A DNA stretch of 35,635 nucleotides, from positions 1 to 35,635 of IMG/VR virus record IMGVR_UViG_3300021197_000476, one strand, 5' to 3'. Of the stretch, positions 29,563-35,635 are shown piece by piece (positions within the stretch are counted from its first letter, which is position 1; each line of letters begins with the position of its first letter). The notes beneath the pieces were generated by a model. That model had not been told where the DNA came from and ran no database searches. It worked only from the letters and a program-made list of their open reading frames with translations. The stretch comes from a virus. The translations under genes were made by a program, and so were the position numbers.

Positions 29563-30111
29563 TTAGCTGCCTGTGGATAACTTTTTGCCCTTCTTCTGCC
29601 TGTTTGCCTGCTTTTTAGGCATATCGCTGTTAACCGAAATCTGGTTAACTTTGCGCGCGCGTAGTGCTTCCGCTTGTGTGTTTTCGTTGCCTTCCACTAC
29701 TTCAACGTGCTTCAACTGAGCCGCACTATTTACCTGCTGCAATAACTCCAAATACGACCCACCAGCCTCATGCTTAACGTCAATCTGCGCCCGATCACCA
29801 TAGACCTTAGGCACGAGCTTAGACGACCGCCACTTGATGTTATCGCAGATAGTTCTGTGTGCGCTTTCGGTGATCTGGCCTGATAGCAACAAGCGATCCA
29901 TCTCATCTAGCTTGTCAGCGTATATCATGCCACGGCTTTGCATTGCCACACGATAGTTCTCAGCGAACTCCGTGTCTGAGCAAACCCGACGCCAGACGCT
30001 AGACCAACCCGGCATGTCTTTGTCTTTGCAAACATCACGCCCTGATCTGCCCTCAGTGACACGCTCCAAGAACTCTATCATCACGCTGTCTGGCGTCTTA
30101 GCGCTCATCAT
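29563..30111 (-). CDS. terS: Terminase small subunit, Sf6-like
   Basis: The 182-residue protein begins with a helix-turn-helix at about 14-44 (Val-Thr-Glu-Gly-Arg-Ser-Gly-Arg-Asp-Val-Cys, then Trp-Ser-Ser-Val-Trp-Arg-Arg). A helical oligomerisation core follows (45-100), with Arg-Thr-Ile-Cys-Asp-Asn-Ile-Lys-Trp-Arg and Lys-Val-Tyr-Gly-Asp-Arg. This order matches Sf6/P22-type small terminases, which recognise pac DNA. The tail (150-182) is Lys-rich. I favour ATG at 30111 or 30108; an earlier start at 30123 would overlap the previous gene more. The 3' end of the gene contains the second GTTAACC inverted repeat. Confidence 0.85.
   Translation of the reverse strand: MMSAKTPDSVMIEFLERVTEGRSGRDVCKDKDMPGWSSVWRRVCSDTEFAENYRVAMQSRGMIYADKLDEMDRLLLSGQITESAHRTICDNIKWRSSKLVPKVYGDRAQIDVKHEAGGSYLELLQQVNSAAQLKHVEVVEGNENTQAEALRARKVNQISVNSDMPKKQANRQKKGKKLSTGS
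29629..29649. repeat. Inverted repeat GTTAACC-N7-GGTTAAC, copy 2
   Basis: Arms identical to copy 1 lie at 29629-29635 and 29643-29649 around GAAATCT. This copy sits inside the small terminase coding sequence, where it encodes Val-Asn-Gln-Ile-Ser-Val-Asn. The centres of the two copies are 158 bases apart, about 15 helical turns. Confidence 0.85.
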
Positions 30112-30346
30112 CAAAATCCACATCGTCTAAATCTAATTGACTGTCTTCATCGTCAAAATCCACGGTCAAAACATAGCTGGTATTATCATCAATCAACAGC
30201 AGCGCTTCATCGCAGTTGTGGCACACGATTGACTGCATGCCTTCAAACACCTTTCCGCGCGTATGCTGCAAGCAATAGTCACAGGTCACGCCCTCTTTAT
30301 CAAAGAACCAGACCCAATGACGCTTAAACTCTAACACCTCACCCAT
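30098..30346 (-). CDS. Zinc-ribbon protein with acidic tail, 82 aa
   Basis: Cys22-x2-Cys25 and Cys42-x2-Cys45 form a zinc ribbon. The last 22 residues are nearly all Asp, Glu, Leu and Val. I chose ATG at 30346 because it forms the 8-base overlap ATGGGTGA with the upstream stop; an in-frame start at 30370 is possible. It overlaps the small terminase start. An acidic tail beside a DNA-type ribbon suggests a small regulator or DNA mimic, but no family is recognised. Confidence 0.68.
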   Translation of the reverse strand: MGEVLEFKRHWVWFFDKEGVTCDYCLQHTRGKVFEGMQSIVCHNCDEALLLIDDNTSYVLTVDFDDEDSQLDLDDVDFDDER

Positions 30347-30608
30347 CTGTATCCACCAGCTCGCCAGCACAGGCTAGATAACCCGCACCGTCAACGTAGT
30401 TGTCCTGATGATACGGATTGCCCTTCAACCGGGCTATCTTTAGCAGCGACATCATTATACCCACGTCAATCGGTGTAACCTCATGTGCCAGATGGTTTGA
30501 CCAATATTTCGCAATCGTTGTGAAGTTGTCTTCCATATTTCCGTGATCCGCCGCCCGATCCTTTGTCACAAATTCTTTCGCCGTATCTAAAACTTCAGCC
30601 CTTTTCAT
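30339..30608 (-). CDS. DUF6378 family protein, 89 aa
   Basis: The sequence Val-Leu-Asp-Thr-Ala-Lys-Glu, then Asp-Arg-Ala-Ala-Asp-His-Gly-x-x-Glu-Asp-Asn-Phe, matches the DUF6378 family of phages and proteobacteria. Val-Gly-Ile-Met-Met-Ser-Leu-Leu-Lys-Ile-Ala-Arg-Leu and Asn-Tyr-Val-Asp-Gly-Ala-Gly-Tyr continue the match. It is an all-helical protein with conserved Asp, His and Glu residues that could bind metal, like MazG-type nucleotide hydrolases; that analogy is my inference. ATG at 30608 is preferred to a GTG at 30614. Confidence 0.82.
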   Translation of the reverse strand: MKRAEVLDTAKEFVTKDRAADHGNMEDNFTTIAKYWSNHLAHEVTPIDVGIMMSLLKIARLKGNPYHQDNYVDGAGYLACAGELVDTDG

Positions 30609-30765
30609 TATCACTATCCATTTCGTTAATCGTTAAATTGCACACTAAACACTCACGCTTAGTAATCATTTGCTCGTTCACCAGTTTTGTCATCAAGCTC
30701 CTGCACTTTGGGCATCTATCCTGATCCAACATACGCTTCCAGCTACCATCCCCCGCATGAATCAT
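30595..30765 (-). CDS. Zinc-ribbon mini-protein, 56 aa
   Basis: This short frame encodes Cys18-x2-Cys21 and Cys39-x2-Cys42 in a 56-residue protein, a clear zinc-ribbon pattern. It overlaps the genes on both sides by 14 to 23 bases; starting at the internal ATG at 30732 would remove the upstream overlap and keep all four Cys. AGAGGG lies about 8 bases before ATG at 30765. It fills an otherwise empty gap of about 130 bases. The function is unknown, probably nucleic-acid or protein binding. Confidence 0.62.
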   Translation of the reverse strand: MIHAGDGSWKRMLDQDRCPKCRSLMTKLVNEQMITKRECLVCNLTINEMDSDNEKG

Positions 30766-30994
30766 TATCCTTACCCTCTCTAAACGGAACCTCGACGCTC
30801 GCTATCGGCTCGTAGCCCCGCATCAGCTCTCTTGGCCAGATATCTACCTTAACGCCGTTACCGACCCGCTGGACGTTCACTGTGAGGTTTCTGATGTCGA
30901 TCCAAGTGGACGTGCCAAGGAGCATATACTCACGATCCTTCAGTACATCGTCGCGCTCGTTGTCTATATCTTCCACTGTCCGACCCCCACTCAA
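30743..30994 (-). CDS. Hypothetical small beta protein, 83 aa
   Basis: The core reads Leu-Thr-Val-Asn-Val-Gln-Arg-Val-Gly-Asn-Gly-Val-Lys-Val-Asp-Ile-Trp, then Glu-Pro-Ile-Ala-Ser-Val-Glu-Val-Pro-Phe. Small phage proteins of this strand-turn-strand type are common and unannotated. The longest frame starts with TTG in a TTGA overlap with the upstream gene; GTG at 30976 with GGGGGT six bases before it is an alternative start. Confidence 0.62.
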   Translation of the reverse strand: MSGGRTVEDIDNERDDVLKDREYMLLGTSTWIDIRNLTVNVQRVGNGVKVDIWPRELMRGYEPIASVEVPFREGKDNDSCGGW

Positions 30995-31566
30995 AACGGA
31001 ATCTCGTCGTCTAGGTCATATTTTACCGGCTTAACGCTCTGAACCTCGGCACCGGCAAACGCGTTCTTTATAGCATCAACCACAGGAGCCTCTTTGTTCA
31101 ACCCCTCAATGATCCGCCCTATCTCGTCAGCAGAATACACGACCATCTCACGATTGTCGCGCTTAACCTTCCCCGCCTCATACCCTGTCGCGGTAATCGC
31201 CAGCACCCTACCATCAGGCATCCTGCCCTCGACGTAGTCACCGCTAAGAGGCTTCGCGCCAGCAGCTATGGCGGCAGCTTCTAACGCCGCCACACCACGC
31301 AGCGTCACATCAACCTCATGCTCAATCGACGGATCGCATTTATCTATCGCCGCATTGAGCTTATCCATCTGCTGCTCGAACCTGTCACGCAGTTCGCCAC
31401 CAACCAACCACACCAGACGGTCGACACCCCATCGCCCCTCAACATCAGACACGACATCATCATACCTGTGCAACGCGTCCTGCATACGCCGCATTGCTGG
31501 CTGAGTAGCCTGATAATAAACCTTGTTAGGTTTTGGCCTCGGCCTCGTTGTCTTTTTAGTCGCCAT
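30991..31566 (-). CDS. Phage protein with SSB-like C-terminal tip, 191 aa
   Basis: A basic leader (1-14) is followed by a helical domain (20-100) with Gln-Pro-Ala-Met-Arg-Arg-Met-Gln and Arg-Trp-Gly-Val-Asp-Arg-Leu. Then comes Asp-Val-Thr-Leu-Arg-Gly-Val-Ala-Ala-Leu-Glu-Ala-Ala and a small beta region. The first part is a known but unannotated phage protein type. Its last nine residues are Tyr-Asp-Leu-Asp-Asp-Glu-Ile-Pro-Phe, almost the same as the acidic tip of bacterial SSB (Asp-Asp-x-Ile-Pro-Phe) that docks host repair and replication proteins. There is no OB fold here. It follows the iteron-like region and primase-helicase gene, so recruitment of host proteins to the replication site is plausible. 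Confidence 0.75.
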   Translation of the reverse strand: MATKKTTRPRPKPNKVYYQATQPAMRRMQDALHRYDDVVSDVEGRWGVDRLVWLVGGELRDRFEQQMDKLNAAIDKCDPSIEHEVDVTLRGVAALEAAAIAAGAKPLSGDYVEGRMPDGRVLAITATGYEAGKVKRDNREMVVYSADEIGRIIEGLNKEAPVVDAIKNAFAGAEVQSVKPVKYDLDDEIPF

Positions 31567-31581
31567 TATCTTTTCCCTTCT

Positions 31582-31695
31582 GGTTATACGTCCGGCAGGT
31601 TGGTCAGGTTATATACCCTTAGGGTATATATAACCTAACCTACCGTTATACGGTTATAAATATAACGGTTATATTTAACCATTTTTCATATAACC
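31582..31695. repeat. AT-rich iteron-like repeat region, candidate origin
   Basis: Within 114 bases GGTTATA or its reverse TATAACC occurs six times: forward at 31582, 31607, 31652 and 31667, reverse at 31629 and 31689. Superimposed inverted repeats are a long near-palindrome at about 31606-31636, centred on CCCTTAGGG, and CCGTTATA/TATAACGG at 31643-31668. It occupies a 119-base non-coding gap directly after the primase-helicase gene. AT-rich iterons next to a replication initiator or helicase are typical of origins. An operator array controlling the next gene is the alternative. Confidence 0.6.
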
Positions 31696-33548
31696 TTTTC
31701 CGATAAGTCATTGTTAATCCAGCATTTGCCCTCGTGAACAACGACCAATCCCTTGTTCTGAAGTGCCTGCCTATCGCTTCCCTTCTGTCCTTTGGTCAAA
31801 TCGGGCGATTTTAGGGTGTGAGCGTCGTGCCAAGCAGACACCGGCACCACCTTTTCGCCCCTATCTATGATGACATTTTGCAGCGCCATAAACGCATGTT
31901 CCTGCCGCCCCGGCGCTGGTTTTATGGCACGTTTCTTCTTTGGTACGTCGCCGCCATCCAGCCTCGTCAGCACCACCGACGACCCTGATATGGACGCAAT
32001 CGGCGTCATCTCCAGCGTCAGATCAGCCATAGGCTCGGCATCCTTTTGCTTCTCAACGCGCATTGTTATGTAGCTCTCGTCCTTCGACACCACCACAGAC
32101 GTGTCTACCGCGCCAAGGATCGCGCTAGAACCCCTACTGCCGCGCTCAACCGCCTTACCGCTATGATGCACAAACACGACCGCACACTGCACATGATTAC
32201 GGATAGCATCAGCCGCAGATATCACTAATCCAGTTTCGGTCGAGCTGTTCTCGTCAGCCCCAAGCATTGCCCTAGCCAATGTGTCGATATATACCGCAGT
32301 CCACTTCCTATCCAGCCGGTCGATTGACCGGATTAGCTTCTCAACCTCAGCCTGATCGCGCATGTTCACGGCCAGCGGCAGCATGTGAAAGTGACCACTT
32401 GTGCCTAGTCCGTGCGTTGACTTCCACGCCTTGACGCGCTTACCAAGCCCGCCAACGCCCTCACCGGCTATATACAGCACGTCACCCTGCTTGGTCTCAA
32501 TGCCCTGCCAGTCGATGCCGTGAGCCTGACAGAGCGCCATATCTAGGCTAATGAAGCTCTTACCACTCCCCGGCGGGCCGTAGATCATGCTCAAGCCGTG
32601 CGCCGTAATTAGCCCATCGTCGCCCTGACCTACCGCCCACTCGATTGGTGGCATGTTCATTAAGTAATCCTCGTCAACGAAGTCGAAGTAATCTCCGTCG
32701 TTATCGTTGCCCGCCTCAACCACCTCAGCCGTTACCGCCGGAGCCTCAGACACCGTAGGCGCAGCCTTAACCGCGGCCATCAAATCCTCTATCCCCTTGC
32801 CGGTGTCGAGCCAGTCAACGATATCGCCCTTGGCCGGTAGTCCGTCCAGCTCCACCCGCTTTATGCGGCCAGCAACGCCAAACAGATTGCCAATCACGAT
32901 ATCCGCATGCTCACGCCCCGCGTCGTCGTTGTCAGCCAAGACCACGACATTTCGGCCAACGAAATACTGATTAAGCACCGGCTGCCACTTCTTGGCACCG
33001 CCGTGAGAGGTTGTGGCAACCAGCTTCAGCTTAGTCAGCCGCTGCGCCGCCTTCTCGCCTTCCACAATAAATATTGGCGCGTCTGGGTTGGTGATTATGT
33101 AGTGCAGGTTATAAGGCAACGCCTCGACGCCATCCATATTGAACAGCCACCCGCCCTTACCGTCTGGGCGACACTGCCTGAACGTCTTAGGCTCAAACCG
33201 CCTGACCTGATAGCGCAACTCGCCCTGATCGTCGATATAGTCATACACCGCTGACATAAACCGCGCTGGCTGCAAAGACTGTTGCGCCTGACGTTGGATG
33301 CCAAACTTGCGCTCCAATATATCTGGGATATTGCTGGTAATTGTGGCGCCCTCATTCATCCGCACCAAGTCCACGCAGCCACCGCCCTCGTTTGTCTCAA
33401 AGTCAAACCAAGTGCCTTTACCCAGATGCACCTCGCGCGAGCCTCTGTTGCCAAAGCGTAGCGTCCGGCCTTTTTGCGATAGCTTCATATTGGGTTCACC
33501 CCAATAATGCCTCGCTATTTGCTCAATGTGAGCCGATATATTTGTCAT
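31686..33548 (-). CDS. Primase-helicase: TOPRIM plus RepA-like ATPase
   Basis: The 620-residue protein has an N-terminal primase-like region (1-90) without the usual four zinc Cys. A TOPRIM domain follows, with Glu163-Gly-Glu165 and Asp206-Asn-Asp208-Asp. A RecA-fold helicase domain of the RepA/AAA_25 type comes next: Walker A Gly324-Pro-Pro-Gly-Ser-Gly-Lys-Ser331, Walker B ending Asp422, His461-His-Ser-Gly-Lys and Arg-Gly-Ser-Ser-Ala-Ile-Leu-Gly-Ala. A small C-terminal helical domain closes it. Such fusions prime and unwind DNA at phage and plasmid origins. With no DNA polymerase gene in the genome, it most likely recruits the host replisome. Confidence 0.88.
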   Translation of the reverse strand: MTNISAHIEQIARHYWGEPNMKLSQKGRTLRFGNRGSREVHLGKGTWFDFETNEGGGCVDLVRMNEGATITSNIPDILERKFGIQRQAQQSLQPARFMSAVYDYIDDQGELRYQVRRFEPKTFRQCRPDGKGGWLFNMDGVEALPYNLHYIITNPDAPIFIVEGEKAAQRLTKLKLVATTSHGGAKKWQPVLNQYFVGRNVVVLADNDDAGREHADIVIGNLFGVAGRIKRVELDGLPAKGDIVDWLDTGKGIEDLMAAVKAAPTVSEAPAVTAEVVEAGNDNDGDYFDFVDEDYLMNMPPIEWAVGQGDDGLITAHGLSMIYGPPGSGKSFISLDMALCQAHGIDWQGIETKQGDVLYIAGEGVGGLGKRVKAWKSTHGLGTSGHFHMLPLAVNMRDQAEVEKLIRSIDRLDRKWTAVYIDTLARAMLGADENSSTETGLVISAADAIRNHVQCAVVFVHHSGKAVERGSRGSSAILGAVDTSVVVSKDESYITMRVEKQKDAEPMADLTLEMTPIASISGSSVVLTRLDGGDVPKKKRAIKPAPGRQEHAFMALQNVIIDRGEKVVPVSAWHDAHTLKSPDLTKGQKGSDRQALQNKGLVVVHEGKCWINNDLSEKVI

Positions 33549-33592
33549 AACTAAAACCCTTTCCTTCCCCTTTATCCCTTTGTTAAAGCGGC

Positions 33593-33633
33593 CACGGCGG
33601 CTAGGGAAAGGGAGGGAAACCCTAACCGCCGTG
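33593..33633 (-). promoter_or_regulatory. Strong hairpin between ssDNA-associated and helicase genes
   Basis: Arms CACGGCGG-C-TAGGG (33593-33606) and CCCTA-A-CCGCCGTG (33620-33633) pair over 13 of 14 positions around a 13-base purine-rich loop on the top strand. It lies 10 bases after the stop of the 213-residue gene. No T-run follows on the leftward strand, so it is better read as an attenuator or RNA-stabilising element that sets the ratio between the two genes. Confidence 0.65.
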
Positions 33634-33643
33634 ACCTACTGCG

Positions 33644-34285
33644 CTAGAACAGGTCGCTGCCCGCTGGCGGAGCCGCCGAGGTGGCAACGGCTTCCATCGC
33701 AGGCGCTGACACTGTCGGCGCAGGTTCTTGTGGCGCTGCTGCGCCATCTAGGGTGGCCGGACGGTCAACCCAACCGGAGATAACCATCACCGGCTTCTTA
33801 AAGGTCAGCTCGCCGTTAGGCGTGTTCACCTTGTAACGCTCTGAGCCGGTAAACTCTACCACCGGCACCTTACCCGCATTGTCGGCCTTCTGATCCTCAT
33901 ACGCGTTGTGCAGATCATTAAACGGCACAGTCATAGTCTTTGCGCCGCTGGACAGCTCACGCAGCCCCAGCTCCTTGTTGCAGAGCTTGACCTGAAACCC
34001 CTGATTGTGGTCAGGGCTTGGGCGTGCTGGCATTGGCTCACCAATGTCAACCAGATGGAAGTCTGGCGCACCACCGACAAAGCCGAGCCACCCGACCTTG
34101 ATGTTTTCCAAATCCATCGCGACTTTGACCGGATACTCCAGTTCGGATTCATCCTTTACCCAAGTGCCGCCCTCATCTTGGTGACGATCCACCTTAATGA
34201 TGTAACCACCGCGAGTGTCATACTTCAAAATCGGCACGATTGCTGAACCGTCACCGCCATTTTCATTTACAAAACCTAAAGCCAT
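33644..34285 (-). CDS. Probable ssDNA-associated protein, 213 aa
   Basis: The sequence Gly-Phe-Val-Asn-Glu-Asn-Gly-Gly-x-Gly opens the protein. Lys-Tyr-Asp-x-Arg-Gly-Gly, then Val-Ala-Met-Asp-Leu-Glu-Asn-Ile-Lys-Val-Gly-Trp and Gly-Ala-Pro-Asp-Phe-x-Leu-Val follow. Arg-Pro-Ser-Pro-Asp-His-x-Gln-Gly-Phe continues a conserved unannotated phage family. A beta-rich body is followed by a Pro/Ala-rich linker (175-208) and the acidic-aromatic tip Ser-Asp-Leu-Phe. Body, linker and tip are arranged as in single-strand-binding proteins such as T7 gp2.5. Abundance hints (own hairpin downstream, good AAAGGA site) agree. The activity itself is inferred. Confidence 0.7.
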   Translation of the reverse strand: MALGFVNENGGDGSAIVPILKYDTRGGYIIKVDRHQDEGGTWVKDESELEYPVKVAMDLENIKVGWLGFVGGAPDFHLVDIGEPMPARPSPDHNQGFQVKLCNKELGLRELSSGAKTMTVPFNDLHNAYEDQKADNAGKVPVVEFTGSERYKVNTPNGELTFKKPVMVISGWVDRPATLDGAAAPQEPAPTVSAPAMEAVATSAAPPAGSDLF

Positions 34286-34315
34286 TTAACTTTTCCTTTT
34301 ACGTTTTCAGCTTTT

Positions 34316-34747
34316 TCAAAATTGGCTCACAACCGTGAACCCACTAATCGGGTAATAGGCACAAACGTCACGATCCGCCGGATCGCCTCGGTCTGACCTG
34401 CCACCCATCTTGACCTCGAACTCACTGGCGAAATTTATTCGCACCAATGCGTCGCGGTAAAGAACGATAAAGTACGACGGCAATCCGGTGCAAGCGGAAA
34501 TGTCGTGCGCCTTAACTACCTTAGCCAAGGATATCATTGCCGTAGGATATTTATTCATTTCAACCGTTCTGGCCTTTAACTCAGCAAAGCCCACAACTTT
34601 ATCCAGCTCATTCTCAATAATGGCGAAGTCCAGCTTGTACTGAAGCGGTAGCTTCACAAGCGTGTAGCCCTTCTCCGCCAGCAGATCAGCGACCCGCTGC
34701 TCGTTGTTGCGGTCGAACTGCGTCTCATACATTGGCCGGGGCATCAT
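34316..34747 (-). CDS. PD-(D/E)XK nuclease-like protein, 143 aa
   Basis: Glu16 in an N-terminal helix, Asp40 in Leu-Asp-Phe-Ala-Ile and Glu56-Leu-Lys58 form the PD-(D/E)XK catalytic set, all in order and spacing. The C-terminal half has a Tyr-Phe-Ile-Val-Leu-Tyr strand typical of the fold. Small phage nucleases of this type act as Holliday junction resolvases or replication nucleases. It starts in an ATGA overlap with another PD-(D/E)XK gene. Confidence 0.75.
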   Translation of the reverse strand: MMPRPMYETQFDRNNEQRVADLLAEKGYTLVKLPLQYKLDFAIIENELDKVVGFAELKARTVEMNKYPTAMISLAKVVKAHDISACTGLPSYFIVLYRDALVRINFASEFEVKMGGRSDRGDPADRDVCAYYPISGFTVVSQF

Positions 34748-35181
34748 TCCCTCGCCATCAAGTCACGGCACACCATAATAAAGTCAGGCCAAGACAGCGT
34801 CGCCGTGTAGCGCCAGTCGTATGCCTCAGCCACATCCTGAGCCAGTGGCCGCCCTAACCGCGCCAGTGCCTCAATAGGTATCCGCACACTAATGTCCTGC
34901 CGGTCTAGCTTCCAGATCAGGCACGGCAGGCAGTCGTTAGGGTTGCCGTCTGACGTGCGGGCGGCGGTCACTATTTGATCCCACCAAGAAGATGACACGG
35001 AATCTTTATATCTTTTTAATTCCAGTAAAAACGGAAACGATGTGTCTGATGATGTCAGGTCTGCCAGATTTTTCATCTGGTACTGCTCAAGGTTGCGCTT
35101 AAACTTTATGCCTAACTCATCGAACAACATGCCCGCAATCTGTCGCTCAAACGCTGCACCCTTGTTTCTTCCGTTTACCAT
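34744..35181 (-). CDS. Holliday-junction-resolvase-like PD-(D/E)XK nuclease, 145 aa
   Basis: Lys7-Gly-Ala-Ala-Phe-Glu12-Arg-Gln-Ile-Ala begins the protein, followed by Phe-Lys-Arg-Asn, Asp41 in Ala-Asp-Leu and Glu54-Leu-Lys56. This matches phage resolvases of the archaeal-Hjr-like branch (PDDEXK_15-like). The Trp-Trp-x-Gln segment after the active site is also typical. It would cut branched recombination or packaging intermediates. It is translationally linked to the gene after it, giving a nuclease pair. Confidence 0.8.
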   Translation of the reverse strand: MVNGRNKGAAFERQIAGMLFDELGIKFKRNLEQYQMKNLADLTSSDTSFPFLLELKRYKDSVSSSWWDQIVTAARTSDGNPNDCLPCLIWKLDRQDISVRIPIEALARLGRPLAQDVAEAYDWRYTATLSWPDFIMVCRDLMARE

Positions 35182-35450
35182 TTAACCCTACCCCTTAAAG
35201 TGTGGTTTGTTTCTTGCAGCTCAACGATTTCTTTTATGCCCTTATCGAGCGTGTCCACAATATCTGATAAAACCTCGTCATAATCTATGTCATGCACGCT
35301 CATGCTTTCCATCCAGTAACTGTCGCCGTGATAAAATATGGGAAATTTTTCCTGTCCATTTTCTGCATAATTAGTAAGCCCCGCGCGGAGCCGATCAACA
35401 ATCTCACGCATAAACTGCATCTGTCGAATGGCTTTTCGGTGTTGCAGCAT
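35175..35450 (-). CDS. Hypothetical helical protein, 91 aa
   Basis: I do not recognise this protein. It is mostly helical: Arg-Lys-Ala-Ile-Arg-Gln-Met-Gln, a central aromatic segment with Phe-Pro-Ile-Phe-Tyr-His, then an acidic helix and a Gln/Thr-rich end. It starts in TGATG with the ribbon-helix-helix gene and overlaps the resolvase start by 7 bases, so all are co-translated. Confidence 0.65.
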   Translation of the reverse strand: MLQHRKAIRQMQFMREIVDRLRAGLTNYAENGQEKFPIFYHGDSYWMESMSVHDIDYDEVLSDIVDTLDKGIKEIVELQETNHTLRGRVKW

Positions 35451-35635
35451 CAGCCCCGCCCCGCCTGATGATCCATAGTCGTCTGGATGTGGCGCTGGCG
35501 GATATTGCTCTCTAACTGCTTGACCAGCAACTCATCGGCGAGCGACGACTGTGACCTATGAGCCGATAGCTCCAGCTCGGCTTTTAGCATTTCGATGGTC
35601 GAGGCTCTGAGCCTCAACAAAACTGGCTTAACTTC
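35450..35635 (-). CDS. Ribbon-helix-helix regulator, 63 aa when joined to bases 6-1
   Basis: The frame is open to the right edge with no start codon. Joined to bases 6-1 it begins Met-Ser-Glu-Val-Lys-Pro. A short strand (Val-Leu-Leu-Arg-Leu-Arg) followed by two helices (Ser-Thr-Ile-Glu-Met-Leu, then Ser-Ser-Leu-Ala-Asp-Glu-Leu-Leu) is the Arc/CopG ribbon-helix-helix plan. These dimers bind short palindromes with the paired strands. It is the first gene of the leftward operon and next to the divergent promoters, so autoregulation is likely. The coordinates given are the part inside this end of the window. Confidence 0.72.
   Translation of the reverse strand, partial: EVKPVLLRLRASTIEMLKAELELSAHRSQSSLADELLVKQLESNIRQRHIQTTMDHQAGRG

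Noticed and set aside
33106-33112. Further GGTTATA copy far from the array
   Set aside because: Single copy inside the primase-helicase coding sequence; expected by chance.
1-35635. Prophage or integrated element
   Set aside because: No integrase, att-like direct repeats or host genes are seen, and the ends join into one gene.
1-35635. tRNA genes, rRNA, CRISPR arrays, insertion sequences
   Set aside because: No cloverleaf, repeat-spacer array or transposase motif was found by reading; gaps are too short to hide most of these.

Overview
The window looks like a complete, circularly closed genome of a tailed phage with podovirus architecture, probably infecting a marine alphaproteobacterium. 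The main evidence for closure is at the edges. The leftward gene that runs off the right edge lacks a start codon, but bases 1-6 read in reverse supply Met-Ser in exactly the right frame, with a good ribosome binding site behind them. The gene set also looks complete: terminase, portal, capsid, tail, lysis and replication genes are each present once. I see no integrase, DNA polymerase, RNA polymerase, rRNA or tRNA. The marine alphaproteobacterial host is an inference from protein families (GTA-type holin, SU10-type capsid and adaptor, DUF1289, DUF6378) and is not proven.

Layout. A short divergent control region (7-246) fires both ways. To the right lie two small transcription units. The first (247-3683) encodes unknown small proteins, a papain-fold-like protein, a GIY-YIG endonuclease, a YqaJ-type recombination exonuclease and a LexA-like winged-helix protein; it ends at a strong terminator (3693-3720). 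The second (3786-4535) encodes a predicted OB-fold protein and a 57-residue protein and ends at a terminator (4540-4565). Both units start from near-identical promoters (TTGATA, 17 bp, TATATT) with the same palindrome TGATATCA in the spacer, so they look co-regulated.

Everything else is read leftward from the control region, through the right edge and down to 4557. It begins with a ribbon-helix-helix protein, two PD-(D/E)XK nucleases, a probable ssDNA-associated protein, a TOPRIM/RepA-type primase-helicase, an AT-rich iteron-like repeat region (31582-31695, candidate origin), a protein with an SSB-like C-terminal tip and several small zinc-ribbon proteins. Packaging follows: small terminase, a DNA methyltransferase and large terminase. 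Next come a very large polyvalent-domain protein, a cluster of five tiny basic proteins, portal, scaffold, major capsid, adaptor, P22 gp10-like tail nozzle, three probable ejection proteins and two tail fibres that share an N-terminal anchor. The lysis end (6943-4557) has two holin candidates, a T4-type endolysin with Cys in place of the catalytic Asp, another PD-(D/E)XK protein and a 38-residue DUF1289 gene.

How it works together (inference). With no polymerase of its own, the phage probably loads its primase-helicase at the repeat region and uses host polymerase. It resolves and recombines DNA with YqaJ and the resolvase-like nucleases, then packages by a headful mechanism with Sf6-like TerS and TerL, consistent with a circular assembly. 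Genes are packed very tightly, with ATGA, TAATG, TGATG and 8-bp overlaps throughout.
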